Source: Ephemerocybe angulata (Eukaryota; Basidiomycota; Agaricomycetes; Agaricales; Psathyrellaceae). Taken from it: 64,000 nucleotides of DNA. How positions within the stretch are numbered: position 1 is the stretch's first letter; each line of letters starts with the position of its first letter. Positions 46,201 to 58,689 of the stretch are shown here, piece after piece. A program made the translations under genes and the position numbers. The notes beneath the pieces were generated by a model, which made no database searches, was not told the origin of the DNA, and saw only the letters and a program-made list of their open reading frames with translations. The stretch covers positions 1,302,001-1,366,000 of the forward strand of contig JAACJK010000001.1 of the NCBI GenBank assembly GCA_013368325.1, read 5' to 3'.

Positions 46201-48206
46201 TTACGGAGCTTTCCTCGCAACGAAAACTCGTATTGAGCGGCAGACATCTGTCGGGTCGTAGTGCATCGGAGGCGGCGGAGCTCGGTCCTGTGAGGAGCCG
46301 CGGTCAGTTTCAAACTCGCTGCGCCATTTACGGGGGTCGGATTTGTCGCCGGGAGTTTCTGGCCAGGATAGGACAACGCTAATCCTATCCCGCATGCTCA
46401 TCCGGTCCTGCATATCACTGCCATAGGTTAAGTGAGTTTGAGTCTGAACGCTGAATTTATCAGACTTACTTTTGCCAACTGTTCCAATCTCGATCAAACA
46501 TTTGACGTAGACTGAGGTCAGAATCATGGCACTGGTGGAGATACTCTGCGTGGAAGAGCTTCTCGTACTCTTCCCAAATCGGTTTTTTGCAAGCAGTTAT
46601 CGTGTTCACACTTCGGGATAGGTGCATCGAAGAATATCGTTGTGCTGCGTTAAACGAGTCCGCACCATACATGGACCGCACCGAGAGCCCTCCGTCGGTT
46701 TTGAAGGCACGCGAGGCAGGGGTCATGTTCAAGTCGAAAGGGGTGTCAACGCCCCCACTACTTGAAGGGCGGAAGGATTCTGCGGAATGCCGGGACCGTA
46801 ATGGGGGTAGGTGGTCGCTGTTTGGTGGGAGGAGCACACGGTACGGAGGGTGCGTTTTGACGTCGGAGAAGAATGTTGATAGATAAAACGGGAGGACGGA
46901 GAGGAGGTTTGCAGATAAGAACCGGCTGGAGAGCATGGTGTCCCATGCTGCCTTTATTCGTCTGTGATCTTGAGGGTGTTTCTTTTGGGGTGAGGGGAGA
47001 GCGCTTCTGGTTGACGCAGAGGAATATGAGCCAAACGAGGATTCGGCCGTAAGAGTCCCAAGTTTTAGCTTAGATGCTGATTTGCGGGCGAAGCCTTGGT
47101 ACATCGTTCGGAGGGGAGAAGCAGCTGGCTTCTCAGCATCTTGGTAAATGGTGGCGGGGTCGGCTAACAGTGAAGCACTTGAAGAGGCGTCGGGAATTCG
47201 GAGAGAGAGGTCTAGAGTATCTAGTTTGGGCGATGCATGTGGTTCGGGTGGTAGAGTTGCACAGGGAAAGATGAGGTCTTCTTCAATCAACTTCCGAATG
47301 AACGCATGGTGTCAGCTTAAGCTTGAAGACGGATGTTTTAAGGCACACATTTACATACCTCAAGCACTCCCCCGGGTTTCATTACCCTACAAATCTCCTG
47401 ATAGAAGAGTCTGTCAGAGAGGCTAGACCCGAATTCGGGTCGAAACATACCTCTAGAACAAACTGCCACTGAGCGCGACCATGTCGTCAGCCATTTCATT
47501 AACGAGCTACGGGCAGGTGAATGGAGTACCTCGTCTTCCGGAACACCGAGTCCGATATACGCTATCCGCACAAAGTCAAACTGGGATGAGGGAAATGGAA
47601 GGCCTTCTAGCCTGACAGTGACGCAACAATGAGCCTAATGTTTGGGATCTATGAAAAAAAGACGCACAGATTGCCATGGGCCCACTTCACCCGTGGAGCG
47701 AGATGCCGGAAGTGCTCCAAGTCCTGGAGGTTGGGTTGGATGTTGGCAATGTCGAACCCGACTACTGTGCTCGACTGGGTGGGCACTATTAGCCGTCGCC
47801 GTGCAGTTGAATGCGTGGCTACTCACCGACCATTGCTTGGCTGCTTCGAGCGTCCAGTGGCCCCCTCCACAGCCCAGGTCGAGGACGACTTCCGGCGGTG
47901 TGTTGAAACGGTGCATCGTCAGACCTCGCCAGGAGCTCACGAGGAACATATGTTCCCAAATGTCACTGCAACGGTCATGAGTCGACTGGCCGGAGGTGAA
48001 GGACCTGCTACGCACAAATCTACCATCCCATTGGAGTGCTCGAACGGATACGGAACTTCCCCTGGTTTCCGCCGGCATCGTCTCACGTTGAGCAGCTGGT
48101 CCTGGACATCCTTCTCGAGGGAGACAGTCATGAGGGGAAGGGCCTGGACGACTCGGAACTCTTGGGCGAGAAGAGAAGGAGGGAGAATGTCAACAGCTGC
48201 CAACAT
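46201..48206 (-). CDS. Class I SAM-dependent methyltransferase, unusual insert
   Basis: Eight exons (48206-48016, 47965-47823, 47764-47668, 47611-47530, 47468-47451, 47397-47359, 47290-46470, 46417-46201) sum to 535 residues. The order is an N-terminal segment, motif I VVLDLGCGGGHWTLEAAKQW (SAM-binding), the acidic-loop strand VIVGFDIANIQPNLQDLEHF, motif with GLPFPSSQFDFVRIAYIGLG, and the post-core CRVMKPGGVLELIEEDL. About 250 low-complexity residues (Ser-rich, with RRIKAAWDTMLSSRFLSANL) then precede the end. The SAM core is typical of the Erg6/UbiE superfamily. The substrate is unknown. Exon 5 is only 18 nt (WQFVLE). The first exon boundary 48206 is assumed; a small upstream exon is possible because an AG lies at the start. 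Confidence 0.85.
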
Positions 48207-48522
48207 ATAAAAGCAGAGATGAGTGCGCTTATTACTTGAATGGTTCGCGCTTACTTACCATGCTAATGATGGGCCCAACGGGAATCTGTTCTGGAAAAAG
48301 GCCCTGACGCGATTTGCCTTTAGGCGCTAAGGGCACCTATCATGCGTGTCCAAAATTACTTCCCCATTTGTTTCCGCTGATTGATGGCCCACGGCGCCGG
48401 GAGGCACGTGCAGACCGTCCGAGAACTCGGTTTTGTTCCCACGATTGCACCGTTCCGAATCTGCGCCGGTCGCGCTGCCCAACCACCGCACAACCCGCAA
48501 AGTCTCGTCGTCGCTGGGCACG

Positions 48523-49119
48523 ATGAGCTCCATGATTCGAACTGCATCCTCACTGCGCGCCGCGTCTAGGCTGGCTGCTGCCAGGTCGACTGCTAGGGCT
48601 GTCGTCGCCAGATCCTATGCTACTCCTTCCCAACCCGCCGCCGACGTCAACAACAATCTCGACCCCGAGAAAGTCCCCGCAATCCCAAGAGGAACACTGC
48701 CTCCTAGAGGATGGGATGACATGCTCGAGCGAAGGAACATTGGCGAACCCGTGCGTCGCACTGGCACCCGGGACTTCATGTTGCTAACGTCGCTTTCTTT
48801 GGCCTCCGTTTAGATCCATGAGCAGGAGGAGCTCCTCTCGATGTGGGGCCCCGACGTCCCCTCAGTTCCCCCAGAGGAGGCGACCAGGCATTTCCTTATC
48901 GCCCTCGCTGGTTTCGTCAGCTTCGGCTTCTTCGTCAAGTACGTTTTGGCACCAGAACCACCTGTCGTCCGCCGCCAATACCCATACGACGGCCTTGTCA
49001 AGGAGCTTGGTAGCCTGGAAGAGAACAAGGTGCGCTTCTGGCGTTCGTTGCATATGGTGACAATGCTTTCTGACTGCTGTTGCGACGTTAAGGCTAGGCC
49101 ATTGGTTGAAAGCGAGTGA
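48523..49119 (+). CDS. Complex I subunit NDUFB8
   Basis: Exons 48523-48750, 48814-49029 and 49093-49119 sum to 156 residues. A basic, Arg/Ala/Ser-rich N-terminus (RTASSLRAASRLAAARSTAR) is a mitochondrial presequence. The mature part has PAIPRGTLPPRGWDDMLERR, then IHEQEELLSMWGPDVPSVPP, a membrane helix (FLIALAGFVSFGFFVKYVLA), PPVVRRQYPYDGLVKELG and the end EENKARPLVESE. This matches NDUFB8, an accessory subunit of the distal membrane arm of NADH:ubiquinone oxidoreductase. The last exon is 27 nt including the stop. Three residues in, a second ATG could be used. Confidence 0.88.
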
Positions 49120-51954
49120 ATGCAGGTTTCTATAGGCGGGTTAGATTAGACGTGTGCACAGCGCGAATGGTACTTCGTTTTCAGCTTTCTTGATCTCAAT
49201 CTCACCCTTGTGGCCTGCAATTCGGAAGACCATCTCGCCGAACGCCAAGTTGCTCGCCATCCCTCGGGCCGTTCGTTAAATTGCTTATTCTCTCGGTCTG
49301 TGGCAGTTGGTGACATTGGTACTCGCGATTTGATGCAGCTTGGTGGCTTTGCTGGGAAGTATTGCTGCCTTGAGATACGATTTCTCGCCAGCGCTTGCTG
49401 TTTGCTATCCGGCCCAAGCCTGACATTGGCGTTCACCGTTACACGTTCAATCCAAAATCTCAAACTTCAAGATCTCGGTCGTCCTCTCGCTCGCCGAAAG
49501 CCACCGTAACCGGCCGGGACACCTGGCGCCGTCCCTGTTCACGGGCGCCTCCAGGCTCCTCCGTAAGTAGATCCAGCATGCAGCTCCGTGCCCGGGCTGC
49601 AATTGCTTCTCAGTCTATTCTGGACTCTTGAGATTGGAGGCCACATGGTATCAAGTGAAAAGATGAATGTTCTTCACCTCCTCCGTACCCTTTTCTTGTC
49701 CCTCCCTTTCGTCCTTTTCGCACTTTGATGAGGCGCAAACAACGGAACCTGGTAGCACCTTCTTTTTTCTCATCATGCAGGCACCGTTTGGGTACCGTAG
49801 TGGGAGGATGGGGATGTGTTCACGCAGTCGCCTAAGCGGAAGCATAGGGAAGCATATGTCGCGAAAAATGGGCAATGACTTGTCGGATTTCGGTCATGCC
49901 AGCCTGAAGGCTCCTTCAGAACAGTCAAGTTATACCGGTATGATCCCCAGCTTTCCTGAGGTGGAAGATCTTTGCGAAGTTCGTTTCTCTGAGTGTACTT
50001 AGTTCCGGTGGACCCATTCGGCAACATGTCGTATAGGGGTTCTGGGAGAGTGCTTCGAGTTTACTAGATGTTTGATGCACACAGTACACTAGGAGTACGA
50101 GATGTGGGGTGCTTCGTGATGTTGCATGTCGCAATGCGCAGGAAAAGAGGGAAAACCAGACGGACCTTCGAGCGTTCGGGCCGAAGAGCCATTGGTTATG
50201 TATATCTCCTCGAAAAGTGGTTACAGTATGTACGAGAATGCTGTTAAAGCACAACAACGTGGCCAAGCGTTGTATGTTTTCAGCGAAAGAAGGCCGGCAC
50301 TTGAGATTGAGATCTCTGAGAGGCTCGGGAACGGATATGTCGGTGAAGACACGCCATGATCGCTCGAAAAACATGGTGATGTTTGTACGCAAGCGACGGT
50401 GGCGCCAAAAAGGACTGGCGGCTGAAGCGCCGGAAGATCGCTGAGTCGCAAAACCTGAAGATCTCCTTACTCCACAATGAATAACATTGTCTGAGCGCTG
50501 CGGTCACCTTAGACTGTGCGCATATATTCCTGACATCCGATTTGAAGTACGCACTGAGGATTCAGGTGATGCCATCCCTGACTGCATGAGTGAAAACGAA
50601 GCCACCATATCGTCCTTAGGCGGCGTCGCACTCTTCTGTTGTTCGGCCATGTGGTGAGTTAGAATTCACGCTATTCACGGAGGTTGCACGTACTCCCGAG
50701 GTCCAGACATTGGCAATAACGGCGCTCGTCACTACTACGCGACTGTGGAGTACGTGGAGGTTGCCTCGTGTATCGCCGACATTGCCTGCGTCCCGAGACT
50801 AGCAATGGAAGGTTAAGCGGCTGGCCACGTTTTCGGAGAGTTTGATTTTGGCACGAAGAGAGTTTCGTCGAGGTGATTGGTAGACCGTGGTCCTGGGTTG
50901 TCGGGTGCGAGGTTGGGAAACTAAGTTTGCCCTCGTGTGCTTGAACGGTTGTGCCATGGTTTATGGAGATCGTTTGGGCGTGCGGGCTTCCGGTTCAAGA
51001 AAAATGCATTTGTTTGGAATCGTCTGGGAAGATAGGAGAGATACCCTATGTTTCGGGAAGCGCTAGAAGAGACGGCCTTGTGCTTGAATCGCGCTTAGCG
51101 ATACCCTGGACATGGAGTCGCCTCGCTGAAGATGGAGGAAGACATCCTGTAACATGAAGCTAGTTCGACTGTGGAGGCTACTACTCGCCCCTGCTCTTTT
51201 GGTCGTCCTTGAAACAAATGTGTGCATCGGAACCGACCAGAACCATTGACGCCCGTCGGGAAGATGAGGGGCACTAGGTGCTCGCCTACTTCATATCTTT
51301 ACGTGCAGTGATCGTAGTTGCGATATGCGCGATGGCTCAGATTGCAGAATCTAGGCTCCGGATGCATGTAGCCCATTGCAGCGCCCAAGTACGGCTGAAG
51401 GTGGGACCCGCCAACTCGAGACAAGTATCGTCTGGAAGCCAAGGTCGAGTGCATCCAGGTTATTTTTAGACTGTAGGATACCGACCGATAGAGAATTCCG
51501 TCCAGGGCAAGCAATGTGTTGATAGCTGTCAAACATAGGGAAAATATTAGCCTGGAGAGGCCAAAGATAGCTGCCTAGGATGGGATACGCGGCAAGGGTT
51601 GACCGTGCAAGGCTGACATAGTTCCAGATAGTGCCTCGAGGTTGTCGAGTTGAGGAGTGGTCGAGGAACTGTATCGCTCTGGAGTCGGTGTGGGTCTCTG
51701 GCAACGCACTTATGCAGCATCCGAATGGGTGAGAATCGGAGATGACGGGTAACGTGCGGCCTCAGCAGGTGCCAGTCCTGGCAGCAATGGCACGAAGTCT
51801 CGTTAACCGCACAGAACCACGACGGGCTCGATGGGCGGGCCAATTCAGTAGAGCTAAGCTGATTGTGGGAGGAAGAAGGTTGAAAAATAGTTGATATGAA
51901 AGGCAAAAGGGCGCTGGCGACGTAGTTTGGTCCCCCTGAGTGTACCTTCGCCGT
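49120..51954. other. 2.8-kb region without recognised genes
   Basis: No open frame exceeds about 160 codons and none resembles a family I know. The promoter and leader of CAF120 must lie at its right end. No clear inverted repeat was spotted. Confidence 0.45.
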
Positions 51955-54900
51955 ATGGGTCCAGAGCGCCAACCGATGACGACCCCCAGTGATGCTCTCC
52001 CCGCTACCACCACCAGCCCTGTCCCGTTTCCGCGACTAGACCCCAACTCTCGACCCCCAGTTCAACAAGCGCCGGCGATGTCGAAACACTCTCGAACGAA
52101 CTCGTTCTTTTCGTCCTTGAGACCGCAGAAGCAGAACAGCAACGATAGTGGCCACCAGAGGACGGTCTCATTGTACAATACTGGCGGATCAGCGCCCGCT
52201 GTGGCGGCAGGATCCATGGTCAACCAGCAACAAACACAGAATCATCAGCGCTCTCCGGCACCACAATCAGCTTTCCAGTCAACGTCAACCACCACCATGG
52301 CCTCCCAGTCGGCGGCGGCCGTCTACCAGCAGCCATTGCCCGCCACACCCCCTCAGCCTGCTCAGCAGGTGGGGTTCGTCGGCAGTAACGACCCCGCACC
52401 GCCAGCGCCAAATTCCTCCTCGGGACCGCCGACCCCGTCCAAGGCATCCGGCCAGCCGCCCCCTCTCCACCCGGAAATCAGGTCGGTTGTAGGCCTAACT
52501 GTCGCGCACGCCCACAAGATATACTTCTCTGGACGCTTGGTGAGGCGGGTTGAGCGCCAGCCGGATGGCCAGCGTCCGCACAAAGACGAGGGGTGGACGG
52601 ATGTTTGGGCTCAACTTGGCGGCACCACGCTGAGCGTTTGGGACATGAAGGAGGTGGATGAAGCGAGAAAGCAGGGGACAGAGGTTCCTCCGATTTATGT
52701 CAACGTTACAGATGCGGTATGTGGTCCTTATGCGTCGTATCTTCGAACACGTTGCTGTAGTTCATACCACCTGTTACGCTTCGCTCTAACTCACACTGTT
52801 CACATTCGCTCATTCTGATTGTCTCTTGCAGTTCATTCAGGTTCTCGGCTCTGTGACCGTTCCGGGAACTGCGACCTCGCCGCCCAAGCGATATACCAAC
52901 GTCCTGACCCTGAACACTGCTGGTCAGAACCTCCTGCTATTCTCATGCCCATCGACCTCAGCTCTTATATCGTGGGCCTCTGCGCTCCGCTTGGCCGCCT
53001 GGGAGAAGTCGCGCCTTGAAGAGATCTACACAGCTCATCTCATCCGAATCACACTTTCAAGTGAGTCCCCCGGGGTTATGCCTCACGGATCGTCAGTTCC
53101 TGACCTCGTATGCTATAGATCGCGACTATCCGACGTCACTTGTCCGAGGGAAGCTCGAAGGGTGGGCTCAAATCCGGATTGCTGGCCAAACAGACTGGAA
53201 GAGGGTCTGGGTCACAATATGTGAAAGCTCAATACAGGCAGAAGCAGCTGAAGGCCGCAACGCCGAGTCTTCTCCGACACCAGGGCAGGGTAAGAGGCGC
53301 ATGTCCAACCTCTTCGGCAAAGGACCCCAAGCGGCGCCTTCCAATTTGCCCATGAAGCCCACCATCTACATCTACTCTGGGATCAAGCCGAAGGACAAGA
53401 AGAAGCCTCTCTTGACGATCACCGACGTCTCTCAAGCGTTCTCAGTCTATCCTGAGCGTCCAGATTTAATTCCTCGAAGCCCCTTGATCAAGGTGGAAGG
53501 TACCTTCGGACCTGAAGAGACCGCAATGTCGATGAAATCGAGGGAAGGATGGGCGCTCATAATGCCCTTGATGGATCACCTTGGGCCAAATGTGAATCAG
53601 AGCGCAGAAATGCTGAAATGGGTCATCGGTATGTTTCGTTCATGGCTTGACGCGGACACGGGCGCTAAACTTCTCGATCACAGCTTTGCATGACGCGTTT
53701 TGTCTTTATGGTCGGCCACAAAGCTGGACATGGGACCCGAGGGACCCGGTTTCGCTTATGTTCGGGTATCCAGTCGGCCCTCAGAAAGAGGTAGAGCATA
53801 ATTTCACCAGAAGAAGGAACATTAGCTGATTCTATTTCTTAGCACCTCTTCCTTGACAGGGAAGCAGTAGAGAATATGGATCCCAGAGATGATCGCACTT
53901 CCGTTATCCGTTCTCGACTTCGCGAGATGCTCATCGACTTCATCAAATCGCCGGTCCAGCAGGAACCGCCTCGTAACGGTCCCAACGGCGGTCCACCTTC
54001 TCTTCCGCCAATTTCTGGAGTGGGCGAGGGACCCAGTGGGTCGCATGGGCAACAAAATGGTGCTCAGCAGCAACACTTCGGTTCTGGCCCCCAACTCCCT
54101 CCCTTGAGCTTTGGAGCGAATTCTGAGCGTCCTGCAGAGATAGGCCGGCCTCTGACCCCCATCACTGAGCGCGATCGTGATAGCGTTATGACCAATAACA
54201 TCGGCGCTTCTGGAGACAATCATCCCCAAAGTCAAGAGTCGACGGCCTTCTCGCCACTCTCTCCCCAGGGAGTTCAGAAGCAAGCATCGCTGCAGCCGTC
54301 TCTGGGCGCTGTAGAAGAGCAGACTGCGCCTCAATCAACTTCCGCCAAGGTCGGTCAAGAGGTTCAGGGGTCCATCCTTGGACGCGATGTTACACGTAGT
54401 CCTGCAACCATGAGCCCGGCCAATTCTTTCACTGGCGCGTCTATCCTCAGTGGCCTGTCTGGAATTCCGCCTTTAGGTGAAACGCTTGGTGGTCCGTCGA
54501 ATCAGTCGAACATAAACCAGCAAGCAGGACGGACTTCCGTGGACAGCAATAGGTCTAATGCTAGCCGCCCTAGCTACTCGGCAACCTCGCCGACGAATGC
54601 ACCGGGCTCATCCTTCTCCCCCAACCGAAGAGGAGATGGTGGCTTCGCTCAAGCCCAGTCGACTCGGCCTTTGTCTCCAGCTTCACCTTCTAAAGATAAA
54701 CAGCGAGAGAGAACCGACGAGTCCAGCGATGAACTATTCAACCAACACCAGACCCTCCGAACGGTTGTGCAACAGCCAAAGCCGGTGGCCCCTCCCCAAC
54801 CAGCTCCCACACTCCAGACGTCCTCCTCGACAAGTGACAGAGGCGACGACCTTGTGAATGAAGCTGGAGCAATGTACTTCATGCACCAGCAAGAGGACCG

Positions 54901-57434
54901 CCGACCTGAAGTTAAGCAACCTCAACCTCCTCAGCAGCAAGCGGTCAATTTCGACGACGAACAAGACGACTACGACTCGAACTCTGATATCGACAACATT
55001 CCGAAGGCTGCCTCCAAGCGACCGGCTATTGATACGGCCTCTCTCCAGTCGAGCACCAGCAGTGCACGAAAAGCTCCTGTCCGTCAAAGTACACCCATGG
55101 CCTTTTCCGATAACAAAAATACCATGGGTGTTACGTCCTCTAACAACGGGGTTGCAGCGAACACAGCTCCCTCGACACACCCTTCGGCGACCGCTCCTTC
55201 CATCGACTCGGGATCACGGACGACTGATCGGAGCTACACGGCAGGCCTGGGGCGACCGACTTTGGGACGAAAACCATCTGGAGCACGTGCTCCCCAGCCA
55301 ATACCCAAACTTACTCAGAGCCAGGTGGCTGGCTACGGCTCTTCCTCTCATCTGGCCAGTCAGTACGAAGAAGAAGAAGACGAAGACGAAGGCAACTCAT
55401 TCAGTTCTAACCGGCGCATGCAGCAGAAGGTTCAGCACCAGGAACTCCAGGAAGAAGAGAAAGCAGCACAGAGGGGCCCTGCGATGGTTTCGTCGACGGT
55501 ACCCGATACTTACAAGCCCAGTGCGGAGGCGAACTTTGACGATGGGGATGTGGAGGCGTTGGCTGCCCTCGCGTATCTCGATGTGAGTGAAGAACCTTCC
55601 CGGGTCCCTGCATCGGAACCGAGTGGGCATACCGCTGCAACGGCCGAATCGTCGCCTCAACTAGAGTCGGGGGGATCGGCCACGGGATCGGCATTCAAAT
55701 CCTCGTTTGCGCCCTCAAGACAGGCCGAAGAGCGGAAGAAGAAGGCTCAGGCTCAGCAAGCGGCTCAACATGCGACCATCACGAAACCTGGAAGGGCGAA
55801 TGGGAAGAAGCGGAATGCTCAGGCTGCCGGTGGCTGGGGCGAGAGTTCGGATGAGGATGAGGAGGAAGAGGAGGAGGAGGAAGATGATGACGACGTCGAC
55901 TCGGATGGAGAGCCCTCGCAAGCTGCTGCGCCCCCTCCTCGCATGCAACAACAGCAAGCTATGCAGGCTCAGCAACAACAGCAGCAGCAGCAGCAGTTCG
56001 CACAGTCTAGTGTGTATCCGTCTGTGGGTGGTGGACAGCAAGGGGATCAGTACTCGCACATGCGACCACCGCGCACTCTGCCTCAACCCCCTGGTTCTCG
56101 TCCCTCAGGTAAGTCTCGTCCCAAGCATCGCGTACATATCGTTTAACCTTTCTTTAGGCTCCGATGAATACCAAAGCCAACAAATGCCGCGTCACCGAAC
56201 TATCTCTGGCAACTTCACTGAGAGCGGCCGACGATCGTACTTCGACAATGGACAGTCCCAACTCCGGCCGAATCCTGAAGGTCAAACCCCTGGAGCTGCT
56301 CGACAGACCGTTTGGAGTCAGGTTCTTGAGGCCGGCCGCCCCGGTGCCAACTTCGTTTCGCCTAATGAAAGCCAGCCAACTCGCGATACATTCGTCAACC
56401 TCGAGCCCTCTGAGACCATGACGAAGGCCTTCACCCCTCAAGGCCTACTCTCCGCTGGTATGCAGGACAAGCAAGATCGTTCTGCGAAACGCCAAGAAGA
56501 GCTTGCTCGCGAGACCGGAGCTTCACTCATCAACGTTCCCAACAAACCTCCTCCCCCTCAAACTGGCTTACTCGGCGCTATCACTGCCCATGAACGAGAG
56601 AGGAAGCGTGAAGGAGGTGTGGGCGCTGCGCTCACGGAACGCGAGCGGGAGAAACGTGTGGCGGAGGAGAGGCAGCGTCGGTTCGACGAGCAGCAGCGGC
56701 AGCAGATGGACCAGATGCAGCAGGGCGGCTCGATGTACGGCGCTCCTTACGGTTTCAACCCCATGATGAACCCCATGATGATGGGCATGAACCCGATGAT
56801 GGGTATGGCGCCTATGATGACTGGAGGAGGAGGAGTGAACCCTATGATGGGTGGCCAGCCAGCTCTCAACCCGATGATGACTGGAGGTGGAATGAACCCA
56901 ATGATGGGGTACGGGATGATGCCCAACTTCAACCCCCACGTCTTCGCTGCTCAGCAGGCTGCCCAGGCCTACCAGAATGCTATGATGGCGTTTTCCGTAG
57001 CTGGGTCGCAGGTTGGTGGCGACGGGGCTGGCCCGGCAGCTCAGCAAAACCCGGCCATGATGGGACAAGGCAACATGGGCGGAATGGGTGGATTCGACCC
57101 TCGCATGTCGATGAACATGATGGGGATGATGGGTGGCATGAACCCTCAGATGGGCAACCCGCAGATGATGGGCAATCCTCTAGGTGCACAGACGACAGGC
57201 ATGTCGCAGTTCGACCCGCGCTTTGGAACTCCGGGGATGAACGGCTCTGGCGACGGTGGTCAGCTCCTTGGATCGGGCAATTTCACGCCTTTGAACAACG
57301 GTAGCAATCAGAACCTCAGCACCCCTAACAGCCAATTCGTGTCTGGCAACAACTCGCCCATTGGTCGCGGTGCCTCCCCACTCCGACAGTCTGAAACTCC
57401 TCAGAGATCTCGTCCTGGTAGTCCCAAGGCTTAA
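51955..57434 (+). CDS. CAF120: CCR4-NOT-associated PH-domain protein Caf120/Skg3
   Basis: Exons 51955-52716, 52832-53060, 53119-53628, 53684-53790, 53843-56108 and 56158-57434 sum to 1,716 residues. A Pro/Gln/Ser-rich N-terminus (about 170) precedes the paired PH domains of the Caf120/Skg3 family: PEIRSVVGLTVAHAHKIYFS, WTDVWAQLGGTTLSVWDMKE, then GWAQIRIAGQTDWKRVWVTI and KPTIYIYSGIKPKDKKKPLL, and HDAFCLYGRPQSWTWDPRDP. The long C-terminus is disordered with Gln, acidic and Met-rich tracts and an ERERKREGGVGAALTERERE coil. Yeast Caf120 associates with CCR4-NOT and Skg3 acts at the bud neck; this homologue likely links deadenylation or polarity with membranes. The exon sum being divisible by three supports the model. 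Start at the second Met of the frame is assumed. Confidence 0.9.
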
Positions 57435-58655
57435 ACACCTTGAGCCTCCTTTCGCCTCCCTCTTCTCCTCCTTCAAAATTGGCTTCCTTTTTCTGGTTAT
57501 CCATTTACGACCTTGTCATGCCATGGACAATCACTCTCGTTTTTCACTCTCTTCTTTCTATCTACGGATCTCTCTCTGTCTATTAAGTTTTTGTTGTCTT
57601 TCCCTATGGACTCCTTGGTACCCCTACTCTATACCGTATTCTTGGTTTTGTATATGCATCCACTGCTACATCTTTGTCGTCAACTCCACCGCTCCTTGTT
57701 TTGCTTGTTCCATCTCTAATATCAGCTTTTACAGCCTGCAAGACTCGATCCTTCCCTCCCATTTTCCTGGACTTGTTAGGATTACCTGTTCCCTGATGTT
57801 TCCAGCCTCATCCAGGGAGTACTAAGCTAGTCCAAAGGTACCGATACCAATGTGTTCGATTGTTTCGAAGGCTCGTTCATTCATTCATTCATTAGACATT
57901 CTCTACACCTTCTATTCGCCTGATTTGCCTAATCCTACGCGTAAGTACAATGTTCGGTGCAGTTTCAGACCACAAATCGGTACGACAGACTAGGAGGCGC
58001 TTTCAGTCAGTCCTCCGGTGCAGGAGAGGTTCCCAGATCATCTTGGACTCGGGGTTGGGTAAGCTAATGGGGAGACCGTGTTCCTTTGACTCATACCCAA
58101 TGGAACTTGAGCCATCGAACTCGCTGTGATCCCCGGCCTTCTCGTTGTCGGTATCCGCCTGTCGATCCGTTACACACACGAATACACTTCATACATAAGT
58201 ATTCTAGAAAAGTGATTTCTTTAAACATCCAGAACTAGTCCCTGTCACCCACTATCCACATAGGTTGCATACTCAAGGACTCACACTATCACACAAGCGA
58301 AGGATAGCACCCTTCTGAACACATTCTGAGCCCTCACCATGACGCCCATAACTGCTACAAGCCGCATTTGGTCCGTGCGCGTGGGCGCTTAACCGAAATG
58401 TAGGTTCAAAGTCCGCCACCTGCCTCTTGTCGTAGACTCGTGACCAGTGCCGCTCTATGAGGCGGAGGTCGATCCCTCATAGAGGGATCGGTTACAGGTC
58501 TACTCTTGTCGGACCCCCACCATGACGATGGTTGGTCGATCGGCTCACGCAATCGCGCCACAGCCGTCTGAGACATCTAGGGGCCAGCCGCATCTGAGTC
58601 GAGACACGGCTAGGAGGCTGACGGAGGCTGACGGCCTCCTATCATCTTGGTGGGG
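57435..58655. other. 3' flank of CAF120 and spacer
   Basis: T-rich 3' untranslated sequence runs to about 57830, followed by unrecognised DNA. A perfect hairpin sequence (GATCCCTC, three bases, GAGGGATC) occurs near 58471. No protein gene is seen. Confidence 0.5.
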
Positions 58656-58662
58656 TATAAAG
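58656..58662 (+). promoter_or_regulatory. TATA box ahead of tandem-exon array
   Basis: TATAAAG in a GC-rich context lies about 190 bases upstream of the first predicted donor site (58844) of the array. It is the best promoter signal in the last 6 kb. Confidence 0.5.
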
Positions 58663-58689
58663 GGCGGGCGCACAGGACTCCTTCCAGCC

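Noticed and set aside
49202..51972. Many frames of 60-155 codons between NDUFB8 and CAF120
   Set aside because: None has a recognisable motif or believable splice structure, and both strands are equally open.
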